Source: Clostridiaceae bacterium JG1575 (GTDB lineage Bacteria > Bacillota > Clostridia > Clostridiales > Clostridiaceae). Taken from it: 64,000 nucleotides of DNA. Positions within the stretch are counted from its first letter, which is position 1. Each line of letters opens with the position of its first letter. The stretch covers positions 47,177 through 111,176 of the forward strand of contig LQGW01000055.1 in NCBI GenBank assembly GCA_002838815.1. The letters are read 5' to 3'. The notes beneath the pieces were generated by a model, which was given only the letters and a program-made list of their open reading frames with translations, did no database searches and was not told the origin of the DNA. Below are positions 16,719-24,963 of this stretch, one piece after another. The position numbers were made by a program, and so were the translations under genes.

Positions 16719-18025
16719 GAGGATGAACGCTCCTTCGCTATTTTTTGAGCCAGCGCATGGTGGCGGCCCGCTTGAGGATAGTAGACGGTTTTCGAGACCA
16801 CCCGAGAATGGGGGCGGCGATATTCTTGCTCCAAAAAAGCATAGTACGAGCCGGGGCTGATGATTCCGGAAATGTTGATGATGTCGATGCCCGACTGTCC
16901 GACGATGGCGTCGGCCAGCTGCACGCAGTTGGTGGAAAAGACAAAGTAGGAGCGAAACCGGGACCCCCGGAATTTATAGGCCTTCAGGGTGTGGTTCCAA
17001 TTGACCCGTTGCGTATAGGCATCCGTCTGCTCCATTTTTCGGTTGTCAAAGGGCACGGTCTGGGAGAGAATCTCTTGGAGACGCGATTCCACTCGCTCCC
17101 GCTGCTCATTCGTCAGATGGATGCCGTAGACAAAGGCCAGACGATCCTTATTTTTTTCGATGGCTTTTTCATAATCCTCGTGGGGAATGACGCGCAACAC
17201 CCCATCCCCCAAGGTGCCGAAGAGACGATTGGAAAACTTGTCGTAGGCGCCATAAGAATAGTTGAAGCCCTTATAGGTGATGTCCACATGGCCAAAGCGT
17301 CCGAAGCCTTTGGGGTTGGCGTGCACCCAAACTTTGAGGTCGCTTTCTTCCTCTTTTTTGACGTAGGGCAGTTGCTCCCCTTGCTGACCCTCCGCCATAA
17401 AGCGGTTGAAGGCCAAGAGCGCCTGGTAGGGCAACAAGGCGCTGAGCCCCGCCGGAAGTGTGATGCGGATGCGCCGCTTCAGATTGGTGATGGGTTCGGT
17501 TTTTAGATAGGTGATTTCATCGATTAGCGCTGAGAGGCCCACCAAAACCAAGTACCACCCCAAAATTTCATAAAGAATGGGAGCACGCGCTGCGGTATTG
17601 CCGGCAATGATGCCCACAAAGGTCAAGTTGAGCAGCGCCTGAACCAGGTTCCAGCGGCGGTTGTGCACTCCGTCTCGCCTCAAAAGATGCCAGGTAATGG
17701 CGTAGGTGATGCCCATCCAGAGAAAATAGCCTAAGATGATCCCGGTCAAAAAGGAATTCGGCCAGCGAGAAAAATAAAAGACGAGGCCAAGAAGAATCTG
17801 CACCAAGGACTGTCCCACATGCCCAAGCCCGCGCTTGAGGCCGCTTTTCATGATTAAAAAGGGCACCTGGATGAGACCAATGCCCCCCAAGGCTACGCTG
17901 ACGATGCCCACCAGGCGTATGAGGGGAAAGATGGCCTGATTGCGAAAACGAATCAAAAGAATGCCCAAGCAAAGAAACAATACGCCCGATAAAATCGGGA
18001 GGTACCCGCGATATTTACGAACCAT
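16715..18025 (-). CDS. Membrane protein with DUF308-like domain and a C-terminal permuted papain-like domain
   Basis: 436 residues. The first half holds about six membrane helices (to residue about 190), rather like HdeD/DUF308 proteins. The second half is soluble and has GHVDITYKGFNYSYGAYD, then further on STNCVQLADAIVGQSG. His first, then Cys, is the order of circularly permuted NlpC/P60 or DUF4105-like enzymes, so it may be a cysteine hydrolase acting on lipid, peptide or cell-wall bonds. That is inference from motifs. The start at 18025 follows GGAAGGGGG. First gene of the operon with pcp and the nucleoside hydrolases. Confidence 0.65.
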   Translation of the reverse strand: MVRKYRGYLPILSGVLFLCLGILLIRFRNQAIFPLIRLVGIVSVALGGIGLIQVPFLIMKSGLKRGLGHVGQSLVQILLGLVFYFSRWPNSFLTGIILGYFLWMGITYAITWHLLRRDGVHNRRWNLVQALLNLTFVGIIAGNTAARAPILYEILGWYLVLVGLSALIDEITYLKTEPITNLKRRIRITLPAGLSALLPYQALLAFNRFMAEGQQGEQLPYVKKEEESDLKVWVHANPKGFGRFGHVDITYKGFNYSYGAYDKFSNRLFGTLGDGVLRVIPHEDYEKAIEKNKDRLAFVYGIHLTNEQRERVESRLQEILSQTVPFDNRKMEQTDAYTQRVNWNHTLKAYKFRGSRFRSYFVFSTNCVQLADAIVGQSGIDIINISGIISPGSYYAFLEQEYRRPHSRVVSKTVYYPQAGRHHALAQKIAKERSSS

Positions 18026-18237
18026 TGATTCCCCCTTCCTGCGCACCCAACGCTCCTTTTTTGAAAAATCAGCGAGGGCTCGCTCCCAAGAGCTCTCCTT
18101 AATAGTACCGCAAAAGGCTCCTACTGTCCCTTCTCTGCTTCGATGGGTCCTTTAAAAAAGCACGTCCCCCCATTCATAGCCTCCTCTTCCCCCCCTTAGC
18201 CCCCTCTCGCTGGTCGGCGCCGGAGGACTCCTACGAG

Positions 18238-18274
18238 AAAAGCCCCCTCTCACCTGGTGCGAAAAGGGGGCTTT
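18238..18274 (-). terminator. Terminator overlapping the lipoprotein stop
   Basis: AAAGCCCCCT pairs with AGGGGGCTTT around a loop of about 15 bases; on the minus strand it ends in a short T tract. The stem covers the stop codon of the gene ending at 18273. Confidence 0.7.
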
Positions 18275-19499
18275 AGTGCGGGCTTTTGAGGTGCGTGCTG
18301 CGAGGATAGGGCTTGCCGTTTTTCGGCGGATCCTGCAAGGGGCTGTGCAGCTTGATCAGTTCAATGCTCGAGAGCCGTGCGTTGTTTTTAGTGATGGCAA
18401 AGCGCAACGTGAAGCCGTTTCTGATGACTTCATACCATAAAAGATCCGCGGTGTCCCGTTTGCGGGGCTTATACGGCTGGATGTAGCCAAAGAGCTTTTT
18501 CTGCGTCATACCGTTGCAAAGGGTGTGGGAGAGCTGCATGCTTAAGGGATCGTTGGGCGTTTGGTTTCGCACGCCGATGACCAGTGCCTCGGAAAGATCC
18601 ATCATCGTGGCGGCATGGTTGAAGACCTTAAGGGTGATGCGTTGGCTTCCTCGTTTTAAGCGAAGGGGGCCTTGGGTCTGGGGAATCATGGGATAAATCC
18701 GCTGGTTGATTTCCCAGCCGTTATTTTGAAACTGGCGAAGCTCGGCGGGCAAGCGGTAGAACTCCCCCTCAAGGAGGAGCCGTCCGGTGGAGATGTCTTC
18801 TCCCCAATGCGGCTCTTCCAGATGGAGAAAGAGCGGCTCGATTCCCATATCCTTCGTCTGCACGGCATGGCGCACGGAAAATCCTTCAATACGGTCGTTC
18901 CGACTGTAAAGAAAAATCCGTTCATCGCCCCGATGGTATTCCAACTCCTCCCCATAAGTCGTGGGACGGACCTTCATCGGTCTTCCGCGCTTCACATGAA
19001 GCTCCGAGCGCTTCATGCCTTGGCGCAGCGTCTCATCCAAGCGAAAAAAGACGGGAGCAAAGTTTGGATTTTGCGTCACGCGAACTCCGGCGATCCAGCC
19101 GGACTTTAAAACAATGGGGTCTGAAGCTGTGAGGTTTCCTGCAATGCAATGAAGCACGGCGTTGCCTTTATAAAGCACGACATTTTCATAACAAACGCCC
19201 GGTGGCAACCATTCGTAATCCCAAGACGGATCCAAGGTCCAGCCCTTTGCCAACAACTCTTCAATGCGGCAGGGGATCTGGATCGTTTCTCCTTCCAAGG
19301 AGAATTCAAAGGGCTCCCCTTTGGGCAACGGAATCCGTTTGGGCCGCTGCGCCGGCTGCGGCTCCACTTCAAGGAGCACCTTGCCCGAGGAGCGCGTCAG
19401 ATGAATTCCTTCGGGAGTTTGACACCCCGAGAGGAACAAAAGGACCATTAAAACCCAAGATAATCTCTTGGATTTTTGTATAAACCAGTGAGCCTTCAA
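18273..19499 (-). CDS. Lipoprotein of unknown function
   Basis: 408 residues. A lysine-rich start is followed by a hydrophobic stretch and the lipobox FLSGC, Cys at about residue 26, so it is exported and lipid-anchored. The start is a TTG at 19499 because GGGAGGAG lies 6 bases before it; the ATG at 19547 is open but has no ribosome site. The rest is mixed beta-rich sequence with no domain I recognise. Function unknown. The terminator at its end sets it apart from the operon downstream. Confidence 0.75.
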   Translation of the reverse strand: MKAHWFIQKSKRLSWVLMVLLFLSGCQTPEGIHLTRSSGKVLLEVEPQPAQRPKRIPLPKGEPFEFSLEGETIQIPCRIEELLAKGWTLDPSWDYEWLPPGVCYENVVLYKGNAVLHCIAGNLTASDPIVLKSGWIAGVRVTQNPNFAPVFFRLDETLRQGMKRSELHVKRGRPMKVRPTTYGEELEYHRGDERIFLYSRNDRIEGFSVRHAVQTKDMGIEPLFLHLEEPHWGEDISTGRLLLEGEFYRLPAELRQFQNNGWEINQRIYPMIPQTQGPLRLKRGSQRITLKVFNHAATMMDLSEALVIGVRNQTPNDPLSMQLSHTLCNGMTQKKLFGYIQPYKPRKRDTADLLWYEVIRNGFTLRFAITKNNARLSSIELIKLHSPLQDPPKNGKPYPRSTHLKSPH

Positions 19500-19622
19500 G
19501 CGTTTCTCCTCCCTAAGGGGGTGCCATGTCCCCGTTTTTTGCTTCAAAGATCATTTTACAATACTTTGAGCAGAAAATGAAGAAGGTCAAGGAACGAGCC
19601 TGCCCCCTCTGAAGGCTTCCTG

Positions 19623-20267
19623 TTACTCCAAGGCCCCATAGGTCCTCACCACAGGTTGAACGTAGAGAATGCCCGCTCCGGGCTCTTCGAGGTGCATCTT
19701 GGCGGCAATGGCTTGGCAAAGCGCCTGGGTTTTATGCTGTGGCGTCAATAATAGCAGCATTTCCTTTTCCGGCTGTATGTCCATCATGAACACTCGGGCG
19801 GTTTCATGAGGTCCCGCTCCCCGAGCATTGACGATGGTTCCGCCCTGGGCGCCGGCCGCCGTGGCGGCCGCCATGGCTTCCTCGGCCTTTCCTTTATCGA
19901 CGATCACGGTAATTAGTTCATACATGGTGGATTCCTCCCGCTCTTGCCTGGCATCGGATGATTGAAATGTAGTGCCTCCCCACACGGATCCTACCGGGAT
20001 CGAAAAGGCAATGCCCCCTCCGGGGCGCTCAAGGTAGTGGCGCTCTGCCAAAGTGGCCATAACCTTTCGGGCCGTGGGTTCTTGGGCGAGCATCCCAATG
20101 ATTTCTTTTCTGGTTCGGTCCAATCCCCAAAAGCTCCAGCGACTGCCTTCATAGGTTCCAAACCCCATAAAGGTCGTGGCCCCGCTCATGCCCTCTTCTC
20201 GGGCGATATGAATCAGTCGGTCGGCCGCTCCTTCTGCGACGATGACGTAAATCAATTCCAAGTTCAT
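19623..20267 (-). CDS. Tandem P-II-like signalling protein
   Basis: 214 residues made of two P-II (GlnB-like) folds in series: residues 1-105 (MNLELIYVIVAEGAADRL) and 113-214 (MYELITVIVDKGKAEEAM). Each begins with the P-II strand and ends with a VGSVWG/VQPVVRTYG type finish. P-II proteins bind nucleotides and 2-oxoglutarate and gate transporters. The start overlaps the DUF1538 stop as ATGA. P-II fused in tandem next to DUF1538 is a recurring arrangement, so the membrane protein is its likely target. Confidence 0.85.
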   Translation of the reverse strand: MNLELIYVIVAEGAADRLIHIAREEGMSGATTFMGFGTYEGSRWSFWGLDRTRKEIIGMLAQEPTARKVMATLAERHYLERPGGGIAFSIPVGSVWGGTTFQSSDARQEREESTMYELITVIVDKGKAEEAMAAATAAGAQGGTIVNARGAGPHETARVFMMDIQPEKEMLLLLTPQHKTQALCQAIAAKMHLEEPGAGILYVQPVVRTYGALE

Positions 20268-21748
20268 GAATGGATCTCCTTTTTGCGGCCGCTGTAGCGA
20301 AAGAACACGCCCAGCACCTGCAGCGCAATGAGGGGTGTCATGGCCACCATGGCAATCATACCAAAGCCGTCGGCCACAGGGGAAGCCCCGGGCGTGGCTT
20401 TGGTGATCCCTTGCATAAACGCAAGAATAAAGGTGGCGGTCATCGGCCCAGAGGCCACGCCTCCAGAATCAAAGGCGATGCCCACAAAAAGCTTCGGGGC
20501 AAAAAAAGAAAGCAAAAACGCCGTAAGGTAACCCGGCAGCAAATAATGCCACAATAGAAGACCCGGGGTAATGATTCGAAGGGCCGAGAGCGCCACTGCG
20601 GCCCCCACGCCCAGGCAAAGCATCGAGAGCACCAAAGGACGTGGCACATAGCCTGAAGTGACCTCTTGGACCTGATGGGTGAGCACATGGACCGCAGGCT
20701 CGGATAGTATGGTAAAAAATCCCAAAAGAAACGCCGCCAAAAGTAAGGGCCCCGCGCCATACGAGCGGGTTAGGCGATACCCCAAAAGACGGCCCACCTC
20801 CATAAAGCCCGCATGCACGCCCCAAAGAAAGAGCACAAGACCCAAAAAGGCAAAGAAGAAACTCAAAAGGATTCGCCTCGCCCCGCGCTTGGACCAGTGC
20901 CGTCCCTTCCCTTGAAAAATCAGGAAGAAAACCAGTAGGGGCAGCAAGGACACCAAAGAATCCAGCGCTAAAGTGGGAAGGATGGCGAAAAAAGCCCCCG
21001 TCCCCGAACCCGCCATCGATTCGTTCAAGCCGATGGCGCCAGATAGCGGCGAGCCGCCTCGCACAATGCGCAGCAAAAGCACCGCCAAAATGGCCCCAGC
21101 CGAGGCCAAACCGACTAAGCCAAAGGCATCCTCCTCCGAGCCCTTACTGTCCTTTTTCAGGGCCGAAACCCCAAGAGCCAAGGCTAGGACAAAGGGAACG
21201 GTCAAGGCTCCCGTGGTGGCGCCGGAGGCATCGAAGGCCACCGCTAAAAAGTCCGGCCCCACCCAAAAAGCCAGAAAAAGAATCAATCCGTAGGCCACAA
21301 AAAGCATGCGTTGCAGCGCAATGGCGTAGAGAATCCGCAAAAGCCCCAAGGTGATTACCAGCGCCACCCCTAGGGAAACCACGCCGATCAAAAGCCCTCG
21401 GGGCAACTCCCCTCGGGTGATGCCTTCCAATTGGCCGGCCAGGATCTGAAGATCCGGTTCCGCCAGGGTGATCAAAAACCCTAAAAGAAGACCCAGCGTC
21501 AGGACCAGCCACACCTTGCCCTTTCGCGTCATCCAAGAGCCTAAGGAAGCCCCTAGGGGCGTAATGCTGCCTTCAATGCCGATGAGCAAAAACGTCAGGC
21601 CCCCAAAAATCAGCAACACCCCCAAGGAAAAGCGCAGCAAAAGCTCGCCCGGCAGGGGGACCCAGGTGGCGTGGAGCAATAGCACCAACAGGACGACGGG
21701 GGCTAAGGATGCCCCCACCTCCTTCATTTTCACGGTCAATTCATTCAT
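20264..21748 (-). CDS. DUF1538 membrane transporter
   Basis: 494 residues with about a dozen helices in two halves that repeat one another: IEGSITPLGASLG...AEPDLQIL with VAFDASGATTGALTVP in the first half, and SEPAVHVLTHQVQ with GIAFDSGGVASGPMTA in the second. This repeat is the DUF1538 hallmark. The substrate is not known; the glycine-rich FDSGG motifs look like ion-binding loops. The AGGATGAGG site precedes the ATG at 21748. Coupled to the tandem P-II gene downstream. Confidence 0.85.
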   Translation of the reverse strand: MNELTVKMKEVGASLAPVVLLVLLLHATWVPLPGELLLRFSLGVLLIFGGLTFLLIGIEGSITPLGASLGSWMTRKGKVWLVLTLGLLLGFLITLAEPDLQILAGQLEGITRGELPRGLLIGVVSLGVALVITLGLLRILYAIALQRMLFVAYGLILFLAFWVGPDFLAVAFDASGATTGALTVPFVLALALGVSALKKDSKGSEEDAFGLVGLASAGAILAVLLLRIVRGGSPLSGAIGLNESMAGSGTGAFFAILPTLALDSLVSLLPLLVFFLIFQGKGRHWSKRGARRILLSFFFAFLGLVLFLWGVHAGFMEVGRLLGYRLTRSYGAGPLLLAAFLLGFFTILSEPAVHVLTHQVQEVTSGYVPRPLVLSMLCLGVGAAVALSALRIITPGLLLWHYLLPGYLTAFLLSFFAPKLFVGIAFDSGGVASGPMTATFILAFMQGITKATPGASPVADGFGMIAMVAMTPLIALQVLGVFFRYSGRKKEIHS

Positions 21749-21788
21749 ATCCTCATCCTTTCTTGCAACCCATTTTACTCCTCTTGCC

Positions 21789-23198
21789 TTACTTCAAGAT
21801 GGCCTTGATCTCCAAGTAGTCCTCCAGGCCATAAAGGCCCATTTCTCGGCCCAGCCCAGATTGGTGGTATCCCCCGAAGGGAGCCTTAGGATTGGCCTTG
21901 CCGGCGTTTAAATAGACGTTGCCCGTGCGAAGGCGCAGCGCCACCTTGTAGGCTTCCTCCTCGGGCCCCACCACCGCACCGGACAATCCGTAGGGGGTGT
22001 CGTTGGCCCATTCTATGGCCTCCTCCACCGTATCATAAGCCATGACGCAGAGCACCGGTCCAAAAATCTCTTCTTGGGCGATGGTCATTTGGGGCGTCAC
22101 ATCGCTAAAAATGGTCGTCGGGATGAAGTACCCGGCGCCCTGGCGCGGCGTACCCCCGGTCAACACCCTCGCCCCCTCGCCCTTGCCTTTTTCGATATAG
22201 TTCAACACCCGCTCGTACTGATCCTTGGACACCACGGGGCCAAGCTTAGTGGCGGGATCCAAGGGGTCTCCCATGAGGCCCACGCGCTGCACATAATCCA
22301 AAAGAAGAGCTTCCACTGCTTGACGCTTTTCCCGAGGCACCAAGAGTCTGGTCAGGGCCGAGCAGGACTGACCAGAGTTGTTGAGGATGGTTTCCATGCA
22401 GCGGGACACCGCTTGGGTTTCCTCCCCTTCGGGCAACAAAATCAGGGCGGATTTACCCCCGAGCTCCAAAATAAGCTTTTTAATGCCCAGGGCGGCCTGT
22501 GCATAAAGGCTTTGACCCGCCTTCGTGGATCCGGTGAACGAAATCAACCGCACCTTGGGGTGCGCCGCCAACGCTTTGCCCGTTTCTGCGCCTGAGCCCA
22601 AAATCAGGTTGAACACACCCTCGGGCAGTTTTGTCTCATGGATGATCTGCGCCAGGGCCAGAGCCGTGCGGGGAGTCAAGCTGGCAGGCTTGACCACCAC
22701 CGTATTCCCCGCCAAAAAAGCCGGGGTTATTTTTCGCTGGATCTGATTGAGGGGATAGTTCCAAGGCGTAATGCAGGCGACAACACCAAAGCCTTCTTTC
22801 AAGACGGTGACGTTTTCCAACTCTTCTTTGAAGAAAAAGCGAGGCAATTCCTCCAGCGTGGCTCGAATTTCTCGAATGCTGCCCCCCACCTGCACCCCTC
22901 GGGCAAAGGTGATGGGCGCGCCCAGCTCTTCCACGATGAGCTTGGCCAGCTCCTCTTGATGCCGTTCAATCCCGTCGGCAATGGCCGCCAAAAATGCCGC
23001 GCGCTCTTCCAAGGGCCGCGCATTCCACTCGGGAAACGCCTTATGGGCCGCCGACACCGCCTCGTCTATTTCTTCTGGGGTCGCGCAGACCATCTTGCCG
23101 ATTGGTTCCAAAGTCGCGGGATTCGTCCCTTCCACCCACTGCGTGCCGTCCGAGGCGCGCCACTTTCCGTTGATGTATAGCTGATCGTATTGTTTCAT
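21789..23198 (-). CDS. Aldehyde dehydrogenase, NAD(P)-dependent
   Basis: 469 residues of the ALDH superfamily. Seen: ITPWNYPLNQIQRKI, SFTGSTKAGQSLYAQA, the Glu of LELGGKSALI and the catalytic Cys of NSGQSCSALTRLLVP. It oxidises aldehydes to acids. The closest pattern is the plant-like/benzaldehyde-type ALDH group, but substrate is open. I chose the ATG at 23198, preceded by GGGAGGA; the frame upstream is longer but has no such site. Confidence 0.9.
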   Translation of the reverse strand: MKQYDQLYINGKWRASDGTQWVEGTNPATLEPIGKMVCATPEEIDEAVSAAHKAFPEWNARPLEERAAFLAAIADGIERHQEELAKLIVEELGAPITFARGVQVGGSIREIRATLEELPRFFFKEELENVTVLKEGFGVVACITPWNYPLNQIQRKITPAFLAGNTVVVKPASLTPRTALALAQIIHETKLPEGVFNLILGSGAETGKALAAHPKVRLISFTGSTKAGQSLYAQAALGIKKLILELGGKSALILLPEGEETQAVSRCMETILNNSGQSCSALTRLLVPREKRQAVEALLLDYVQRVGLMGDPLDPATKLGPVVSKDQYERVLNYIEKGKGEGARVLTGGTPRQGAGYFIPTTIFSDVTPQMTIAQEEIFGPVLCVMAYDTVEEAIEWANDTPYGLSGAVVGPEEEAYKVALRLRTGNVYLNAGKANPKAPFGGYHQSGLGREMGLYGLEDYLEIKAILK

Positions 23199-23365
23199 GC
23201 GAATTCCTCCCTTTGATGTCCCTTCGTATTCTTCTTTCATTATCCCAAAAGAATCCTCCGGATCTGGTCTCTTTGCCAAGGATTTAGAAAATCGTTACGC
23301 CTTATTCGCACTCCTGTCCATTATCAGACACCTTTTCCAAGCCAAGGGCTTCTTAAAGCACCCCA

Positions 23366-23399
23366 TAAAAAAGCGCACCCTCAAAAGAAAGGTGCGCCT
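23366..23399 (-). terminator. Terminator downstream of the PTS IIC gene
   Basis: GCGCACC/GGTGCGC stem followed on the minus strand by seven T. Confidence 0.8.
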
Positions 23400-23425
23400 C
23401 AATGGACGAATGGATTGTTGATTTT

Positions 23426-24463
23426 TTAGGCGATGGTGGGCAAGGTCATATCTCCCGGTCGAAGCATTCCCTTTTTTCGTAAAAGCCAAGCCGTTAGCCC
23501 TGAGAGCACGCCCGGAAGAATAAAATGCATCATGAGAATCTGGAGCAACACTTGAGGCGAGGTACCCATGACCGAAGTCATGGCAAACTGACCCACAAGA
23601 CCGGAAGTCCCCATGCCGGCTCCCCCCGCATTGGATCGCATGCCCAGCACCGCTGTAGAGATGGGCCCAAGGATCGCCGAGGCGAGAATAGCGGGCAGCC
23701 AAATCACGGGTTTTTTGATGATGTTGGGGATCTGCAACATGGAGGTGCCGATGCCCTGAGCCAAGCTTCCGCCAATCCCGTTGTCCTTGTAGGAAGCCAC
23801 GGCAAAGCCGATCATGTTGCAGCAGCAACCCACGGTAGCCGCCCCAGCCGCTAAGCCTGAGAGGCCCAAGGAGATGGCTAAGGCCGCAGAGGAGATGGGC
23901 AGCGTCAAGATGATGCCCATGAGGACGCTGAGCACAATACCCATGGGAATGGGCTGAAGCTCTGTGGCTCGATTGATGAGGGCGCCGAGGGCATTCATGA
24001 CTTGAGCCATGGCGGGGCTGATGAAAACACTGGCTGCTCCGCCCACCAAAATCGTGACCAGCGGAACCAAGACAATATCCACCTTGGTTTTTCCCACAAT
24101 ACGACGCCCCGCCTCTGAAGCCAGCAGGGCCGCCGCAAAGGCGCCCACGGGTTCTCCGATGACGATGAACGCTTGTCCCGAGTCCAAAAATCGAACCGTT
24201 CCTGCGCCCATGGCTCCGACGGCGGCGCAGCTCATCATCACCAAGGCCGGTGCGTGGAGCGCATGCGCAACCCCTACGCCGATGGCGGGGCCCATCATGC
24301 GCTGAGCGATATTGCCGAAGCTGACCAATGAAGTAAGGCCCGTCAGCGTACCGATTTGCTTGGTGATGAGTCCGATGAGCAACGAAGAAAACAGACCCCA
24401 GGCCATTCCATTTAAGACCCGAACAATATAATCCCGAATGCGGTGCTGTGGTTTTTTTGTCAC
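23426..24463 (-). CDS. PTS IIC-type membrane protein, PfoR-like
   Basis: 345 residues with eight or more hydrophobic helices and the features of the PTS_EIIC_2/PfoR group: VGVAHALHAPALVMMS, GEPVGAFAAAL, the central ISPAMAQVMNALG and the repeat of GVCC-type (AATVGCCCNMIGFAVASYKDNG). Unlike classical PTS permeases, it has no IIA or IIB genes beside it. Members have been called sugar transporters or regulators (PfoR in Clostridium perfringens); I make no substrate call. Monocistronic, with its own terminator. Confidence 0.8.
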   Translation of the reverse strand: MTKKPQHRIRDYIVRVLNGMAWGLFSSLLIGLITKQIGTLTGLTSLVSFGNIAQRMMGPAIGVGVAHALHAPALVMMSCAAVGAMGAGTVRFLDSGQAFIVIGEPVGAFAAALLASEAGRRIVGKTKVDIVLVPLVTILVGGAASVFISPAMAQVMNALGALINRATELQPIPMGIVLSVLMGIILTLPISSAALAISLGLSGLAAGAATVGCCCNMIGFAVASYKDNGIGGSLAQGIGTSMLQIPNIIKKPVIWLPAILASAILGPISTAVLGMRSNAGGAGMGTSGLVGQFAMTSVMGTSPQVLLQILMMHFILPGVLSGLTAWLLRKKGMLRPGDMTLPTIA

Positions 24464-24963
24464 AATAAATCACGGTCTCCTTGCTGCTAGCGTTATTTTG
24501 AACACATTATAACAGACCCCACCCCATCTCAAAGGCGACCGTTCTTTTTATGCTGTGAGTTTCATCCCTACCGCACGGCTTTTTTGCCTCCTCAATGACC
24601 AATGACGCGAAAAGCCAAGGAATTTTAACCCAGAGCCTCAATACTTTCATAGTCTATCCTGGGGAATCCGTTGGCCATTACCAGAAGCCACCCCTTGCCT
24701 TGATTGAAATAAAATACAATGCACGCCGTCAAATGCGAATCATTATTTTTCATTATCTTTCATCATTTTTATTTTTTCTTTTTTTCAGAGGTTCAAATTC
24801 CTAATTGGCGAGGATTAATCTTTCATTTAACAAATCATTAAATTCTTCCAAATTAATCCTCACCACCTTATCAAAGGGTTTTGTTTGTATTTTCTGATAT
24901 CTTTTGATATATTGCCATGGGGTCGCCCCAGGCTGCCCGACGAAACTTTGGAGGTATTGATTG
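24464..24963. other. Intergenic region with an AT-rich tract and a Fur-like site
   Basis: Divergent promoter region. The AT-rich part (24690-24800) holds on the minus strand GATAATGAAAAATAATGATT (24738-24757), which repeats the GATAAT unit seen in Fur boxes. It lies about 210 bases before the start at 24964, so control of that gene is possible but not certain. No gene is visible. Confidence 0.35.
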
